Origin: Actinomadura sp. NAK00032 | GTDB lineage: Bacteria; Actinomycetota; Actinomycetes; Streptosporangiales; Streptosporangiaceae | Reading direction: 5' to 3' | Assembly: GCF_013364275.1 (NCBI RefSeq) | Contig: NZ_CP054932.1 | Span: 7,440,001-7,504,000, forward strand | DNA length: 64,000 nt | Shown: positions 52,167 to 60,223 of the stretch, one piece after another | Position numbering within the stretch: the stretch's first letter is position 1 | Layout of the letters: every line of letters begins with the position of its first letter | The notes under the pieces: model-generated | What the model was told of the DNA's origin: nothing | Seen by the model: the letters and a program-made list of their open reading frames with translations, nothing else | The model's database searches: none | Made by a program: the position numbers and the translations under genes

Positions 52167-53501
52167 TTACGGCCCGGCTGTCTGGCGGCGGCTCTTGTGG
52201 GGGACGCGCCGGGTCTGGCGGGCCCGTGGCCGGACGTGGTGTGTGGTGGTCGTCCAAAGGTCGTTGGCTGAGGGTTGCCGCACCGGCGGTGTGTGGGTGC
52301 CGGGTGGGCCGTCGGGTGACAGGACGCGGTAGACGTAGCGTCCGGCATGGTCGTGAAGAATGGCGATTTGCTGGGGGTTGGTGTGTTTGAAGCGGTTGTG
52401 CCATCCGCAGGTGAGGGTGAGTTGGTCGATGTCGGTGGGGCTGTGGCCGAGGGCCCAGCCGTGGACGTGGTCGACTTCGCACAGCGTCCCGGGCACCTCG
52501 CACCCCGCGACGGCGCAGGTCGCGTAGAGGGCTTCCAGGACTTGGCGTTGTGCGGCGGTGGCGAACCGGACCCGATGCCCTAGGTAGAGCGGGGTGTTGC
52601 CGTGTCCCAGGATCAGGGGTGAGACTCCGGCGTTCAGGGCGATGCGCCGGGCCTGTTCTGCGGGGATGGGGGTGCCGTCGGTGAGCCGTGCCGGTGCGGT
52701 GCCGCCGGTGAGGGTGTCCAGGTCGCAGATGACGGTCACCTTGGTGGCCTTGTGCCCGCCCGCCAGCACGCTGGTCAATGCCGCTGCGGTGCGTTCGGAC
52801 AGGTCGCGGTGGTCGTCGGTTCCGGCGGGTTTGGCCAGCGGCCCCAGGGTGCCGTCCCAGATCGCTGCGTCTTCGGCGTTGAGCCAGCCTTTGATGTAGC
52901 GGCCGCCGTCCAGGGACCGGGTCGAGTCGATCCAGGACCGCTCGTACCCCCGCGCGGCGTCCTCGGGGGCCTGCTCGTGCCCGTCGCGTTCGGCGATGAG
53001 GTCGGTGATCTTGTTGCCGAACGCGGCGACCTTGCCCGCGGAGAATCCTTGCCCGGCCAGGTCGAGGAGGATGTGTTCGGCTGCGGTGCAGTCGGTGTCG
53101 TCCAGGCGTGCGACGGCGGCGCTGATGGTGCCGGCATAGCCGTAGGACAGTTCCCCGTCGATGAGGCGGCGGGTGACTTCGGGGAGGCGGTGGCGCTGGC
53201 GGGCCAGGTGCAGGCGTTCCCTGGCGCGGGCTTCGCGCATGCCCAGCCGGGTCCGCAGCCACGCCAGCGTGGAGGGCAGCCCCCACCGGCGCATCTCCCC
53301 GGAGGCGTCGACGCGGGCGATCCGAGCGGCCAGTGCGCTTTCGTGCTGGTCGGTGGCGCGGGCGAGGGTCTCGGCCTGGGCGAGGCAGGCGGCGGCCGAG
53401 GCGGGCGCGTCGCGGTGGGCGAGTTCGGCCGCGATCGCCGCCGCCGCGTCCACCAGCTCTGCGGTGGACATCGACGCGGTGTCGATCCAGCTCGAACACA
53501 T
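52167..53501 (-). CDS. DUF222/13E12-type HNH endonuclease
   Basis: 444 aa. Residues 25-330 are the DUF222 (13E12 repeat) domain: RLGMREARARERLHLARQ, SYGYAGTISAAVARLDD, ERTAAALTSVLAGG. A C-terminal HNH nuclease follows, CAVAGCEVPGTLCEVDHVHGWALGH with WHNRFKH. These proteins are repeated in actinobacterial genomes and behave like selfish or mobile-element-linked nucleases. ATG 53501 or 53471 is the start, neither with a strong ribosome site. It stands at the left edge of an island bracketed by the maoC/ltp2 repeats. Confidence 0.88.
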   Translation of the reverse strand: MCSSWIDTASMSTAELVDAAAAIAAELAHRDAPASAAACLAQAETLARATDQHESALAARIARVDASGEMRRWGLPSTLAWLRTRLGMREARARERLHLARQRHRLPEVTRRLIDGELSYGYAGTISAAVARLDDTDCTAAEHILLDLAGQGFSAGKVAAFGNKITDLIAERDGHEQAPEDAARGYERSWIDSTRSLDGGRYIKGWLNAEDAAIWDGTLGPLAKPAGTDDHRDLSERTAAALTSVLAGGHKATKVTVICDLDTLTGGTAPARLTDGTPIPAEQARRIALNAGVSPLILGHGNTPLYLGHRVRFATAAQRQVLEALYATCAVAGCEVPGTLCEVDHVHGWALGHSPTDIDQLTLTCGWHNRFKHTNPQQIAILHDHAGRYVYRVLSPDGPPGTHTPPVRQPSANDLWTTTTHHVRPRARQTRRVPHKSRRQTAGP

Positions 53502-54534
53502 GACTCAATGTTATCGAACACTCACGCAAGATCACCCGGTTTTGATAAAGAATCTTGTCGTCTTTACCGCCGAGCCGAATCGGGGAATATTTCGCCCACC
53601 CGGGCGCCGTAAACGGACCGGATCACCCAGCCGCGGTCTTTCGGGGCCGAAGGCCCCGGGTCCAGGGCAGCGGCCACGCACCGACCCGCAGCCGAACCAC
53701 CACACCCACGCCACCGAGCCCAGCCGAAGTGACTCCAGCCCACCACGACCGCAACGTCCACACCGACCCGCAGGGGCCACCGCAACCGGGCACCCGCAGC
53801 AACCACACTATTCCGGTAAAAGACCGCCGCAACCGGGACCAACAACAGAACCCCCGCCAATTCGGCTTTCCCCAAGCCGCCTCCACCACCGACGGCATCG
53901 AGTTGCCGAACCGCCAGCTGCACAAGGTCACAAGGCGGGCCCGGGGGTGGCAGGCCAACCGATCGTCGACCGGCGGTGTCTCGTGGCTGGCCAGCTTGTC
54001 GCAGACCAGACGCGCCCTCGGTCATCAACCCCGACGCCACATCCGCCCGATGGTGGACTCGCTCAGCCTGGTGCGTTCGGCCATCGAGGTCCGCACCAGT
54101 GCGAGGCGCCCAGCGGGGTCTGCTCGAAGTGAGTGCGGCCACACCCCCAAGGACGCCGAGGCTACCGTGGGCGACTTGGAAGCCTGGCGGGGCGCCGACG
54201 CCGAGGTGGTCGACTACTACGCCCGGCTTCTGGCCACGACATGGCTGGAGGCGTTCTGGACGCCCGCCCACCCGTGGGCCCGGGCAGTCGTCGATGCCGC
54301 CGTCCGGTGGGCCATGCACCGGCGCGACCGGCGCTGAACACGAGTAGGGCGCCCCCGTCCACCCAGAGGAGGGCGAGGGGCGTTCGCGGTGGGGCCCACG
54401 GTGTCTCGCTCAGGACACGCGGGACGCGGAACACGATGAGCAGCCAACCCTCGATCGCCGGGTCCGTCACCGACGTGAACCGGAAGGCGCGCGGGAGGTG
54501 CAGCCGAGCGAAGGTTGAAACCACTGATCCAGAC
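53502..54534. other. Gene-poor stretch in the HNH/WhiJ island
   Basis: About 1 kb with lower coding bias. Long frames exist on both strands but none has a ribosome site or recognisable domain. The only clear content is the IS630-type transposase remnant at 53990-54135. An in-frame helical stretch on the plus strand (54160-54337, VVDYYARLLATTWLEAFW) may be the end of a broken gene. Confidence 0.5.
53990..54135 (-). pseudogene. IS630-family transposase fragment, frameshifted
   Basis: On the minus strand THFEQTPLGASHW in one frame continues as RTSMAERTRLSESTIGRMWRR in the next. Together they match the HTH region of IS630/Tc1-like transposases (TPxxATHWSTRSMAxxTGxSxSTVxRIWR). A stop follows directly, and no catalytic DDE part or terminal repeats are visible. 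This is an old, inactive remnant. Confidence 0.6.
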
Positions 54535-54723
54535 CTAATCCAGGTCGTTGCGCTTCACACGCTCCAGGAGCCCGGCGAACGCCTCCCGGCCGAACGCCAG
54601 CCGCACCACGTCGGGATCCTTGGAGTCACGCACCAGAACCACCCGGCCGCCCAACTCGGCCAGTTCCACACACGCATCGTCGTTCCCACCGCCGCTGTAG
54701 GAACTCTTCCGCCAGGTGATCAT
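54535..54723 (-). CDS. DUF397 protein (second copy of the module, distal)
   Basis: 62 aa: MITWRKSSYSGGGNDD, ACVELAELGG, VVLVRDSKDPD and AFGREAFAGLLERVKRNDL. It closely resembles the DUF397 gene at 55068, both in protein and DNA, so the two are a recent tandem duplication. ATG 54723 has AAGGAC upstream. A hairpin terminator lies between the two, so this copy needs its own promoter, probably in the AT-richer part of 54724-54840. Confidence 0.8.
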   Translation of the reverse strand: MITWRKSSYSGGGNDDACVELAELGGRVVLVRDSKDPDVVRLAFGREAFAGLLERVKRNDLD

Positions 54724-54993
54724 TCGTACGTCCTTAACGTCTCTTCCATCAAGGCTCGCCAATCGACCCGAGCAGCACGAGTGCATCGATCTCTTAAAAA
54801 TGTACTTCGAGAAGAAGCGATTCGTCGCCCGCATCAATCAGGGGCCCGCGACCTGCGAAAACTCGGCCGCGAGCAGGCGGCGGCACGGAAGGTGAAGCAT
54901 CGTTGAATCATCAGCCTTGCGGCGGCCCCGGCCACGAGGCCAGTGCTCTTGATGAAGAGGACGCGCCGGCTCCGGCCACCGCCCCAGTCGTCC

Positions 54994-55023
54994 AGCCCGG
55001 GCGCTGGTACCAGCGCCCGGGCT
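54994..55023 (-). terminator. Perfect 30-bp palindrome
   Basis: AGCCCGGGCGCTGG and its complement flank a central TA, giving a 13-pair stem with a four-base loop. It begins 45 bases after the stop of the DUF397 gene at 55068 and is the best terminator in the window. The rest of the 344-bp gap 54724-55067 shows nothing else apart from an AT-rich patch near 54800. Confidence 0.75.
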
Positions 55024-55067
55024 CACGTCAGCGTGCTTACCGGGGGCTCACCACCCCGTTTTTCCCG

Positions 55068-55256
55068 CTAAAGGCTTAGGTCCCCGCGCTTCGCGCGCTC
55101 CAGGAGCCCGGCGAACGCCTCTCGCCCGAACGCCAGCCGCTCCCCGTCCGGATCCCTGGAGTCACGCACCCACACCCGGCCACCCGACTCCGCCAACTCC
55201 ACGCACGCAGGATCGCTGTCACCACCACTGTGGGTGCTCTTACGCCACTCGATCAT
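55068..55256 (-). CDS. DUF397 protein (second copy of the module, proximal)
   Basis: 62 aa: MIEWRKSTHSGGDSDPACVE, GGRVWVRDSRDPDGE and FGREAFAGLLERAKRGDL. Its start lies 17 bases inside the 3' end of the upstream XRE-DUF5753 gene, so it is translationally coupled to it. Probable partner or antagonist of that regulator. Confidence 0.85.
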   Translation of the reverse strand: MIEWRKSTHSGGDSDPACVELAESGGRVWVRDSRDPDGERLAFGREAFAGLLERAKRGDLSL

Positions 55257-56067
55257 TCGCGTATGTCCTCATCGTCTGCTCGATCAAGTTCCGAGAGTCA
55301 GCCTTCGAGAGCGCAACGGCACCGATCTGGGCGAATCGAATTGCAAGCTTGGCGATCTCGTCTCCGCCTTCAATGAGCCGCCCGCCGAGCTGCGCGCCCA
55401 CGTACGCCACCTCACGGGAGCCTACTCGAAGTATCTGGATCGCCCCATCATGACCGGGATGCCGACCTGCCGATCGAGGGACGATTCGGACGGCCGATCT
55501 CGGCGAACTGCCGACTTCTGCTAGATAGGAGAGTTGCTCCAGCATCACGTCGGGTCCACCAACGTGGGACTCCAACACCTCTTGATCGAGAAGAACCCAG
55601 AGATAGGGCGGCTCCTCCTTGGCCAGAATCTGCTGACGCTGCAAGCGCGCTTCAGTCTCCTTGACGACGTCCAACTTCTGGTCACTGTCAGCGACGAGTG
55701 CGCGGGTGTACGCCTCCGTTTGCAGGAGTGCCGGGACGGTCTTGCCGTGGTAGACCTCAATATTCGAGGCGCCCCGCTCGTACTGGAGGTACTGCTTGTA
55801 CCAGTCGGGGTCGTGGCCGCTGCAAGCAAACATGAACAGGCGCTCGAAGTGGCCGCCGGTGTTCCATGCCTCGTCCAGGCGCTTCATGTAGATGGCGCGC
55901 GGACGCAGACGTCCCGCTTCCCAGTTGGATACGGTCGCCCGGGTCACGTGGACGATCATGGCGGTCTGCGCGAGCGAGAGACCTCGCTGGGTGCGATGAA
56001 ACCACAGGTCAAAGGCCAGCCAGGCCCACAGTGAGGACGCCGGGTCGATCGACTCTCGAACACTCAT
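55240..56067 (-). CDS. XRE regulator with DUF5753 (WhiJ-like, second copy)
   Basis: 275 aa. HTH: RGLSLAQTAMIVHVTRATVSNWEAG; then DUF5753 with KTVPALLQTEAYTRALVA, YLWVLLDQEVLESHVGG and GAIQILRV. ATG 56067 follows GGGGAGCG. It is only distantly similar to the copy at 13.9 kb, so the two modules are not a recent duplication. Divergent from an RsbW-like gene, completing the usual triad. Confidence 0.88.
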   Translation of the reverse strand: MSVRESIDPASSLWAWLAFDLWFHRTQRGLSLAQTAMIVHVTRATVSNWEAGRLRPRAIYMKRLDEAWNTGGHFERLFMFACSGHDPDWYKQYLQYERGASNIEVYHGKTVPALLQTEAYTRALVADSDQKLDVVKETEARLQRQQILAKEEPPYLWVLLDQEVLESHVGGPDVMLEQLSYLAEVGSSPRSAVRIVPRSAGRHPGHDGAIQILRVGSREVAYVGAQLGGRLIEGGDEIAKLAIRFAQIGAVALSKADSRNLIEQTMRTYANDRVA

Positions 56068-56118
56068 CGCTCCCCCACGGGTGTATCGCGCCACCTCGAA
56101 ATCACTTCACGTTAAGTC

Positions 56119-56583
56119 ATGAACACCAAGAGTGAGGGCAGAATCCGCGAACTGGGGATGGTTCTCATGAATGGTCTTGGTCTCGTCACTCCGGCGTCTG
56201 GCGTCCCCGAGGTCCGGCTGACCTTGCTCGCCGTACCGTCAACCGTCGTGCTGGCTCGCGAACTCGTCCGCTACGCCCTGACGAACTGGGGATTCAGTCG
56301 CGAAGTGATCAACGACTCGACGCTCGTGATGAGCGAGATCGTCACCAACGCCGTCACGGCGGCGCGCGGCCGGGAGATCCGGCTCCGCTGCGCTCTCGAG
56401 GACGGGACGCCTCTCCTGGAGTGCTGGGACCCGTCCCCTGATCTACCGAACCCGGCCCCGCCGTCCCTCACGGCCGAGAATGGGCGCGGCCTCGCCATCG
56501 TCTCCGCCTACGCCAAGGAGACCGGCACGCGCCCCTCAGCCACCTGCGAAGGAAAGATCGTCTGGGCTCAGATGCCCGTCTGA
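56119..56583 (+). CDS. RsbW-like ATP-binding protein (HATPase_c_2), second copy
   Basis: 154 aa with LARELVRYALTNWG, the N-box LVMSEIVTNAVTAA, G1 LECWDPSPDLPNP and G2 AENGRGLAIVSAYA. The start may be ATG 56119 or a later in-frame Met. Only 51 bp separate it from the divergent XRE gene, so the promoters overlap. Role as for the copy at 13.3 kb. Confidence 0.82.
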   Translation: MNTKSEGRIRELGMVLMNGLGLVTPASGVPEVRLTLLAVPSTVVLARELVRYALTNWGFSREVINDSTLVMSEIVTNAVTAARGREIRLRCALEDGTPLLECWDPSPDLPNPAPPSLTAENGRGLAIVSAYAKETGTRPSATCEGKIVWAQMPV

Positions 56584-56653
56584 CCCCGTTTCAAGAGAGC
56601 GAGGGTATGTGGGAGGCACGGCGTGCCTCCCACACCCCCCGCAAAGATCGAAG

Positions 56654-57445
56654 TCAGGCGAAGCGGGCGAGGGCGGCGGAGATTACCGTGCGGTCGTCTG
56701 CGGTGGCCTCGAAGAGGGTTGCGCCGGCGTCGTCCTTCCAGGTCTCGATGCGTAGCGTGTCGCCTGGGAAGACCGGGGCGGCGAAGCGGCCCTCTAGTTC
56801 ACGTAGGTCGGCTGGGTGGGCGCCGACGGCCGAGGCGAGGGGCAGGGTGATCGCCGCCAGCGTGCACAGGCCGTGCATGATGGGGCGCGGCATCCCGGCC
56901 TTCTTCGCCGCCTCCGGGTCGATGTGCAGGTGGTGGCGGTCGCCCAGGAGGCGGTAGAGGGCCGCCTGGTTCGTGGCCGTCCGGATGTCGAGTGTGGCGG
57001 ACGGCGGTGTTTCTGGGCGGCGGCGGGCGGACGGGCCTCGGTCGCCGCCGAAGCCGCCCGCGCCCGGGGCGAACACCGACCATGTCGCCTCGAAGTACTC
57101 GCTCGCCACGGCCACGTCGAAGACCGCCGCCGAGCCCTTGTCCCAGACCTCCGCCACGCGGGCGCTCATCTCCACGGCGCCCGAGCGCGGCAGGTCCTTC
57201 AGCACGCGCAGGCGCTGGGTGCCGTGGACGGCCGTCCCGGTGTCGAACGCGCCCGCCGAACCGAGGGCGTCCAGGGCCCACTGGGCGAGGGTCAGCGCGA
57301 ACGTCGGGAGGACGCGGAGCTTCTCTTCGAAGACCAGGTCGAGGTCGGAGGCGTCCGCGCCGACCGCCAGCGCGTAGAGGATCGCCCGGGTCTCGTCATA
57401 GGTGATGGTCCGGGTGCCTAGGTCCTTGCCCTGCCATTCGTTCAC
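56654..57445 (-). CDS. MaoC-like enoyl-CoA hydratase (double hot-dog)
   Basis: 263 aa with two hot-dog halves as in hydratase-2 type enzymes. The C-terminal half has the motif DRHHLHIDPEAAKKAGMPRPIMHGLCT with Asp and His of the catalytic pair, and ends FPGDTLRIETW. GTG 57445 overlaps the ltp2 stop as GTGA, so it is the last gene of the sterol side-chain operon. Expected to hydrate an unsaturated acyl-CoA. A decayed copy lies at 51150-51872; its end is nearly identical to this one. Confidence 0.85.
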   Translation of the reverse strand: MNEWQGKDLGTRTITYDETRAILYALAVGADASDLDLVFEEKLRVLPTFALTLAQWALDALGSAGAFDTGTAVHGTQRLRVLKDLPRSGAVEMSARVAEVWDKGSAAVFDVAVASEYFEATWSVFAPGAGGFGGDRGPSARRRPETPPSATLDIRTATNQAALYRLLGDRHHLHIDPEAAKKAGMPRPIMHGLCTLAAITLPLASAVGAHPADLRELEGRFAAPVFPGDTLRIETWKDDAGATLFEATADDRTVISAALARFA

Positions 57446-58617
57446 GCGTCGGCTCCCAGGATCAGGCCGCTGGTCGGGACGCCGGTGCCGGCGGTGACCA
57501 GGACGTTGTGGACGTCGCCCGGCTGGTTCGAGGACGTTCCGCGCACCAGGCGGACGCCCTCGGCGATGCCGTTCATGCCGTGGATGTACGCCTCGCCGAG
57601 CTGCCCGCCGTGGGTGTTGAACGGGAGCCGGCCGCCGAGTTCGAGGTTGCCGTCCGCGACGAAGTCCTTGGCCTCGCCCTTGGCGCAGAAGCCGAGCTCT
57701 TCGAGCTGCGGCAGCACCAGCGGCGTGAAGTGGTCGTAGAGGATCGCGGCCTGGACGTCGGCCGGGGTGAGCCGCGACTGCGCGTACAGCTGCCGTCCCA
57801 CCAGGCCCATCTCGGGGATGCCGGTGATCTCGGAGCGGTAGTAGCTCGTCATCATGTGCTGGTCGTTGCCGGACCCCTGCGCGGCGCCCCAGATCAGCGC
57901 GGGGCGGTGCGGGAGGTCGCGGGCGCGCTCGGCGGACACGATGACCAGGGCCTGGCCCCCGTCGCTCTCCTGGCAGCAGTCGAGGAGCCGGAGCGGTTCG
58001 GCGATCCAGCGGGACGCCTGGTGGTCTTCGAGGGTGATCGGGCGGCCGTGGAACCACGCGGCCGGGTTCTTCGCGGCGTGCGCCCGGTCGACGACGGCGA
58101 CGCGGCCGAAGTCCTCGCTGGTCGCGCCGTACTCGTGCATGTAGCGGCGGGCGAACATCGCGACCCACTGGGCGGGCGTCGACAGGCCGAACGGGTTCAT
58201 CCACGCGTACGCGGCGCTGTCGGCGCTGACGTCCATCGGCCGGTTCGCCTGGCCGAGGCCGTAGCGGGTGCCCGAGCGCTCGTTGAACGCGCGGTAGCAG
58301 ACGACGACGTCGGCGACGCCGGTCGCGACGGCCATCGCGGCCTGCTGGACGGTGCCGCAGGCGGCGCCGCCGCCGTGCCCGATGCGGGAGAAGAACTTCA
58401 GCTCGCCGATGCCGAGGTTGCGGGCGATGTGGATCTCGGAGCTGGTGTCGGCGGTGAACGTCACCATCCCGTCCACGTCGGACGGCTGGAGGCCGGCGTC
58501 CACGATCGCGGCGAGCACGGCCTCGCAGGCGAGCCGCAGCTCGCTGCGCCCGGACTCCTTGGAGAACTCCGTGGCGCCGATCCCGGCGATCGCGGCCGCT
58601 CCCGGCAGCACGCTCAT
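57442..58617 (-). CDS. ltp2: Steroid side-chain aldolase Ltp2
   Basis: 391 aa, thiolase-fold protein closely resembling mycobacterial Ltp2: ATEFSKESGRSELRLA, GHGGGAACGTVQQAAMAVATGVADVVV, YRAFNERSG, RWIAEPLRLLDCCQESDG, LYDHFTPL and GGQLGEAYIHGMNGIAEGVRLVRG. Ltp2 with the DUF35 domain of ChsH2 catalyses the retro-aldol release of propionyl-CoA from 17-hydroxy-pregnenone-20-carboxyl-CoA, the last step of sterol side-chain loss. ATG 58617 overlaps the chsH1 stop as ATGA. Confidence 0.93.
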   Translation of the reverse strand: MSVLPGAAAIAGIGATEFSKESGRSELRLACEAVLAAIVDAGLQPSDVDGMVTFTADTSSEIHIARNLGIGELKFFSRIGHGGGAACGTVQQAAMAVATGVADVVVCYRAFNERSGTRYGLGQANRPMDVSADSAAYAWMNPFGLSTPAQWVAMFARRYMHEYGATSEDFGRVAVVDRAHAAKNPAAWFHGRPITLEDHQASRWIAEPLRLLDCCQESDGGQALVIVSAERARDLPHRPALIWGAAQGSGNDQHMMTSYYRSEITGIPEMGLVGRQLYAQSRLTPADVQAAILYDHFTPLVLPQLEELGFCAKGEAKDFVADGNLELGGRLPFNTHGGQLGEAYIHGMNGIAEGVRLVRGTSSNQPGDVHNVLVTAGTGVPTSGLILGADA

Positions 58618-59150
58618 GCCCCGCTCCCTTCCAGCTGGACGACGGGCAGTTGAACCACGACGGTGCCGGTGACGTGCGGGCCGATCGCGTTCACGCCGCG
58701 CACCTTGATCTCCACCCGGCCGCCGTCCCGCTTCTCGGTGACGGTGCCGGTCAGGACCATCGTGTCGCCCGGGTAGTTCGGCGCGCCGAGCCGGATCTTG
58801 ATGGCCTTGACCACGGCGGCGGGCCCGGCCCAGCTCGTGACGTACCGGTCGACGAGCCCGTTCGTCGTCAGGATGTTCATGAAGACGTCCTTGGAGCCGC
58901 GCTCGACCGCGAGCGACGGGTCGTGGTGGACGTCCTGGTAGTCGCGGCTCGCCAGCGCGGTCGCGACGATCATCGTGCGGGTCAGCGGGATGCGCAGCTC
59001 GGGGAGCTCCTCCCCCACCGCGACGTCGGCGTAGGCGCGGTTCACCTTGTCCCGGCTCACCTTGTCCCGGCTCACCTTGTCCCGGCTCACCTTGTCCCGG
59101 CTCACCTTGTCCCGGCTCACCTTGTCTCGGCTCACCTTGTCCCGGCTCAC
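58614..59150 (-). CDS. chsH1: Steroid enoyl-CoA hydratase ChsH1 with repeated start codons
   Basis: 143-178 aa depending on start. The core (TALASRDYQDVHHDPSLAVE, SKDVFMNILTTNGLV, YVTSWAGPAA, IRLGAPNYPGDT) is very close to mycobacterial ChsH1, the catalytic MaoC subunit that hydrates the C17 side-chain enoyl-CoA with ChsH2. Upstream of it lie seven in-frame copies of a 15-bp unit encoding SRDKV, so GTG codons occur at 59150, 59135, 59120, 59105, 59090, 59075, 59060 and 59045. The first overlaps the fadE28 stop (GTGA). Each unit carries GGGA five to six bases before the next GTG, a weak ribosome site. The mycobacterial length favours the last GTG. Confidence 0.9.
   Translation of the reverse strand: MSRDKVSRDKVSRDKVSRDKVSRDKVSRDKVSRDKVNRAYADVAVGEELPELRIPLTRTMIVATALASRDYQDVHHDPSLAVERGSKDVFMNILTTNGLVDRYVTSWAGPAAVVKAIKIRLGAPNYPGDTMVLTGTVTEKRDGGRVEIKVRGVNAIGPHVTGTVVVQLPVVQLEGSGA
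59041..59145. repeat. 15-bp minisatellite forming a GTG start-codon array
   Basis: Seven head-to-tail units of CTCACCTTGTCCCGG (plus strand), nearly perfect (TTC in the first and one T in the sixth). On the minus strand each reads GTG-AGC-CGG-GAC-AAG, that is a start codon and a weak GGGA ribosome site for the next unit. The period is five codons, so copy-number change keeps the frame. Confidence 0.92.
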
Positions 59151-60223
59151 AGGGCCGCCCCCAGCAGGTCGAGGTCGGCGGACGCGCCGCCGAGCGTCCC
59201 GGCGAGCTGCTTGCCCCACAGGAAGTGGCGGTGCACCGGGTAGTCGACGTCCACGCCGATGCCGCCGTGCAGGTGCTGGACGCGGTGGACGACGTTCAGC
59301 CCGCCCTCGTCCGACCACCACTTGGCGACCAGGACGGCGGTGTCGGCGTCCTCCCCGGCGGCGACCAGAGAGACCGCGTGCCAGAGGCAGACGCGGAGCG
59401 CGTCGATCTCGATGTAGCAGTCGGCGAGCTGGTGCTGCGCGGCCTGGAACGTGGCGAGCGGGCGGCCGAACTGCTCGCGGCCGGACAGGTAGTCGGCGGC
59501 CATCCGCAGCGCGCCCTCGGCCACGCCGACCTGGAGGGCGGCGACCGAGACGCGGGCGAGCCGCAGCGCCTCCGCCAGCGCGCCCTCGCCGAGGGCCTGC
59601 GCCGCGACGCCGTCCAGGGTGAGGTGGCCGGCCTTGTCGTGCGTGGTGGTCTCGGTCGCCTCCCAGAAGGCCCCGGCGGCGGACGTCTCGACCAGGAACA
59701 GCCCGGGGCCGTCCGGCGCGGACGCCGACACCAGCACGTGGCTGGTGCCGAACGGGGTGGGGACGACCGCCTTCGTGCCGGTCAGCAGCCACCCGTCGCC
59801 GTCGGGGACGGCGGCGCAGCGCGGCGCCGCCGGGTCGGACGGCCCGAACTCCTCCAGCGCGACCGTCAGCCGCGCGGACCCGTCCAGCACGGGCGGCAGG
59901 ATCTCCTGCTGCGCCGCCGACCCGTGCGCGGCCAGCGTCATCGCGGCGACGGCGGCCGGCCAGACCGGGACGGGCGCGACCGCGCGGCCCTGCTCCTCCA
60001 GCAGGACGGCCAGCCCGGCGGCGCCGAGCCCGGCCCCGCCCGCCTCCTCCGGCAGCGCGATGCCGAGCAGCCCCGCCGCGCCGAGTTCGGCCCACAGGCC
60101 CTCGTCCACGCCGCGCTCGGAGGATTCCGCGGCCTTGATCCGCGCCTGGGACGCCTGATCGGTGAAGATCTGGCGGGCCAGGTCCCGGACGGCCTCCAGC
60201 TCCTCGCCCAGGGTGAAGTCCAT
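59147..60223 (-). CDS. fadE28: Steroid acyl-CoA dehydrogenase subunit FadE28
   Basis: 358 aa, ACAD fold. The C-terminal part (SGREQFGRPLATFQAAQHQLADCYIE, VQHLHGGIGVDVDYPVHRHF, LGGASADLDLLGA) matches mycobacterial FadE28, one half of the FadE28-FadE29 alpha2beta2 dehydrogenase that desaturates 3-oxo-4-pregnene-20-carboxyl-CoA. ATG 60223 shares its first base with the chsH2 stop (TGATG). In Mycobacterium fadE28 lies before fadE29; here it follows chsH2. Confidence 0.88.
   Translation of the reverse strand: MDFTLGEELEAVRDLARQIFTDQASQARIKAAESSERGVDEGLWAELGAAGLLGIALPEEAGGAGLGAAGLAVLLEEQGRAVAPVPVWPAAVAAMTLAAHGSAAQQEILPPVLDGSARLTVALEEFGPSDPAAPRCAAVPDGDGWLLTGTKAVVPTPFGTSHVLVSASAPDGPGLFLVETSAAGAFWEATETTTHDKAGHLTLDGVAAQALGEGALAEALRLARVSVAALQVGVAEGALRMAADYLSGREQFGRPLATFQAAQHQLADCYIEIDALRVCLWHAVSLVAAGEDADTAVLVAKWWSDEGGLNVVHRVQHLHGGIGVDVDYPVHRHFLWGKQLAGTLGGASADLDLLGAAL

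Noticed and set aside
52167-53501. Intein or group I intron homing endonuclease
   Set aside because: The DUF222-HNH protein is a free-standing gene; no host gene is split by it, and the ltp2 copy at its side is truncated rather than interrupted cleanly.
53555-54337. 260-aa plus-strand frame in the island
   Set aside because: It is low-complexity Pro/Arg/Thr-rich, without a ribosome site or domain, and it runs antisense through the IS630 remnant.
59041-59145. CRISPR-like array
   Set aside because: The units are contiguous 15-bp copies without spacers and lie in a coding frame.
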